A DNA stretch of 11,965 nt from Chloroflexia bacterium. Its GTDB lineage: Bacteria; Chloroflexota; Chloroflexia; QHBQ01; JADMIH01. The notes under the pieces are model-generated. The model made no database searches and had not been told where the DNA came from. It was given only the letters and a program-made list of their open reading frames with translations. A program made the position numbers and the translations under genes. The stretch is taken from contig JAICKM010000136.1 in assembly GCA_025927935.1 (NCBI GenBank), positions 1 to 11,965 of the forward strand. The letters run 5' to 3'. How positions within the stretch are numbered: position 1 is the stretch's first letter; each line of letters starts with the position of its first letter. Below are positions 11,850-11,965 of the stretch, piece after piece.

Positions 11850-11892
11850 CAACAGTCTTGTCACTCTGAGCGCAGCGAAGAGTCTCGTCTCG
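11850..11892 (+). repeat. 43-bp direct repeat, copy 1
   Basis: CAACAGTCTTGTCACTCTGA and on to CTCGTCTCG. It contains a full TTGTCACTCTGAG repeat and is identical over 43 bases to 11923-11965. It begins 12 bases beyond the CopZ ribosome binding site, so it probably overlaps that gene's promoter. Confidence 0.9.
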
Positions 11893-11922
11893 TGTACCGA
11901 AGCCGGGATGCTGCGCCGTGCC

Positions 11923-11965
11923 CAACAGTCTTGTCACTCTGAGCGCAGCGAAGAGTCTCGTCTCG
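11923..11965 (+). repeat. 43-bp direct repeat, copy 2
   Basis: Identical to 11850-11892, beginning 73 bases further on and reaching the window edge. The 30 bases between copies show no relation to either. More copies may follow beyond the edge. Confidence 0.9.

Noticed and set aside
11127..11942. Plus-strand open frame over the hydrolase end, terminator and CopZ-like gene
   Set aside because: It crosses a strong terminator and two real genes in other frames and shows no domain.

Overview
The window is GC-rich DNA with densely packed genes and no RNA gene or CRISPR array that I can see. Three things suggest a Chloroflexota (green non-sulfur) bacterium: ArsR/SRPBCC gene pairs, a secreted C39-type peptidase, and many short dispersed palindromic repeats. 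This is an inference from gene style; there is no marker gene to settle it.

Layout, left to right. Positions 1-362 hold two divergent promoters around a hairpin repeat. A cytochrome P450 with an unusual oxygen-activation helix (363-1739, +) converges on an HdeD-like membrane protein (1762-2337, -). A 414-base gap precedes a thioredoxin (2752-3093, +). A secreted C39-like cysteine peptidase (3300-4541, -) diverges from a small zinc-ribbon protein (4758-5117, +). A two-gene minus-strand unit follows: an MFS exporter (6628-7947) and a long ArsR-type regulator (5334-6479). The exporter promoter carries two copies of a GTAGGC palindrome and is the likely target of that regulator.

Positions 8150-8256 hold the last blade of a lost WD40 gene. 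Next is the most interesting part: a winged-helix, replication-initiator-like gene (8404-9345, +). Upstream of it are DnaA-box-like sites and a promoter with an SOS (LexA) box in its spacer. Inside the gene, between the DNA-binding domain and the C-terminal domain, lie five iteron-like repeats, followed directly by three AT-rich 8-base repeats. This arrangement resembles ori-lambda inside the phage lambda O gene and may be an intragenic replication origin of an integrated element or its remnant.

Downstream is a four-gene plus-strand cluster: ArsR regulator with an apparently leaderless mRNA, SRPBCC/AHSA1 protein, small helix-hairpin-helix protein and alpha/beta hydrolase. It ends at a clear hairpin terminator. 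A CopZ-like metal-binding protein (11553-11822, -) and two identical 43-bp direct repeats close the window.

At least four short-repeat families are present. One (TTGTCACTCTGAG...) occurs as inverted pairs between convergent genes. Two others run into gene 3' ends and supply their last codons and stop. A fourth sits in frame inside two unrelated genes.
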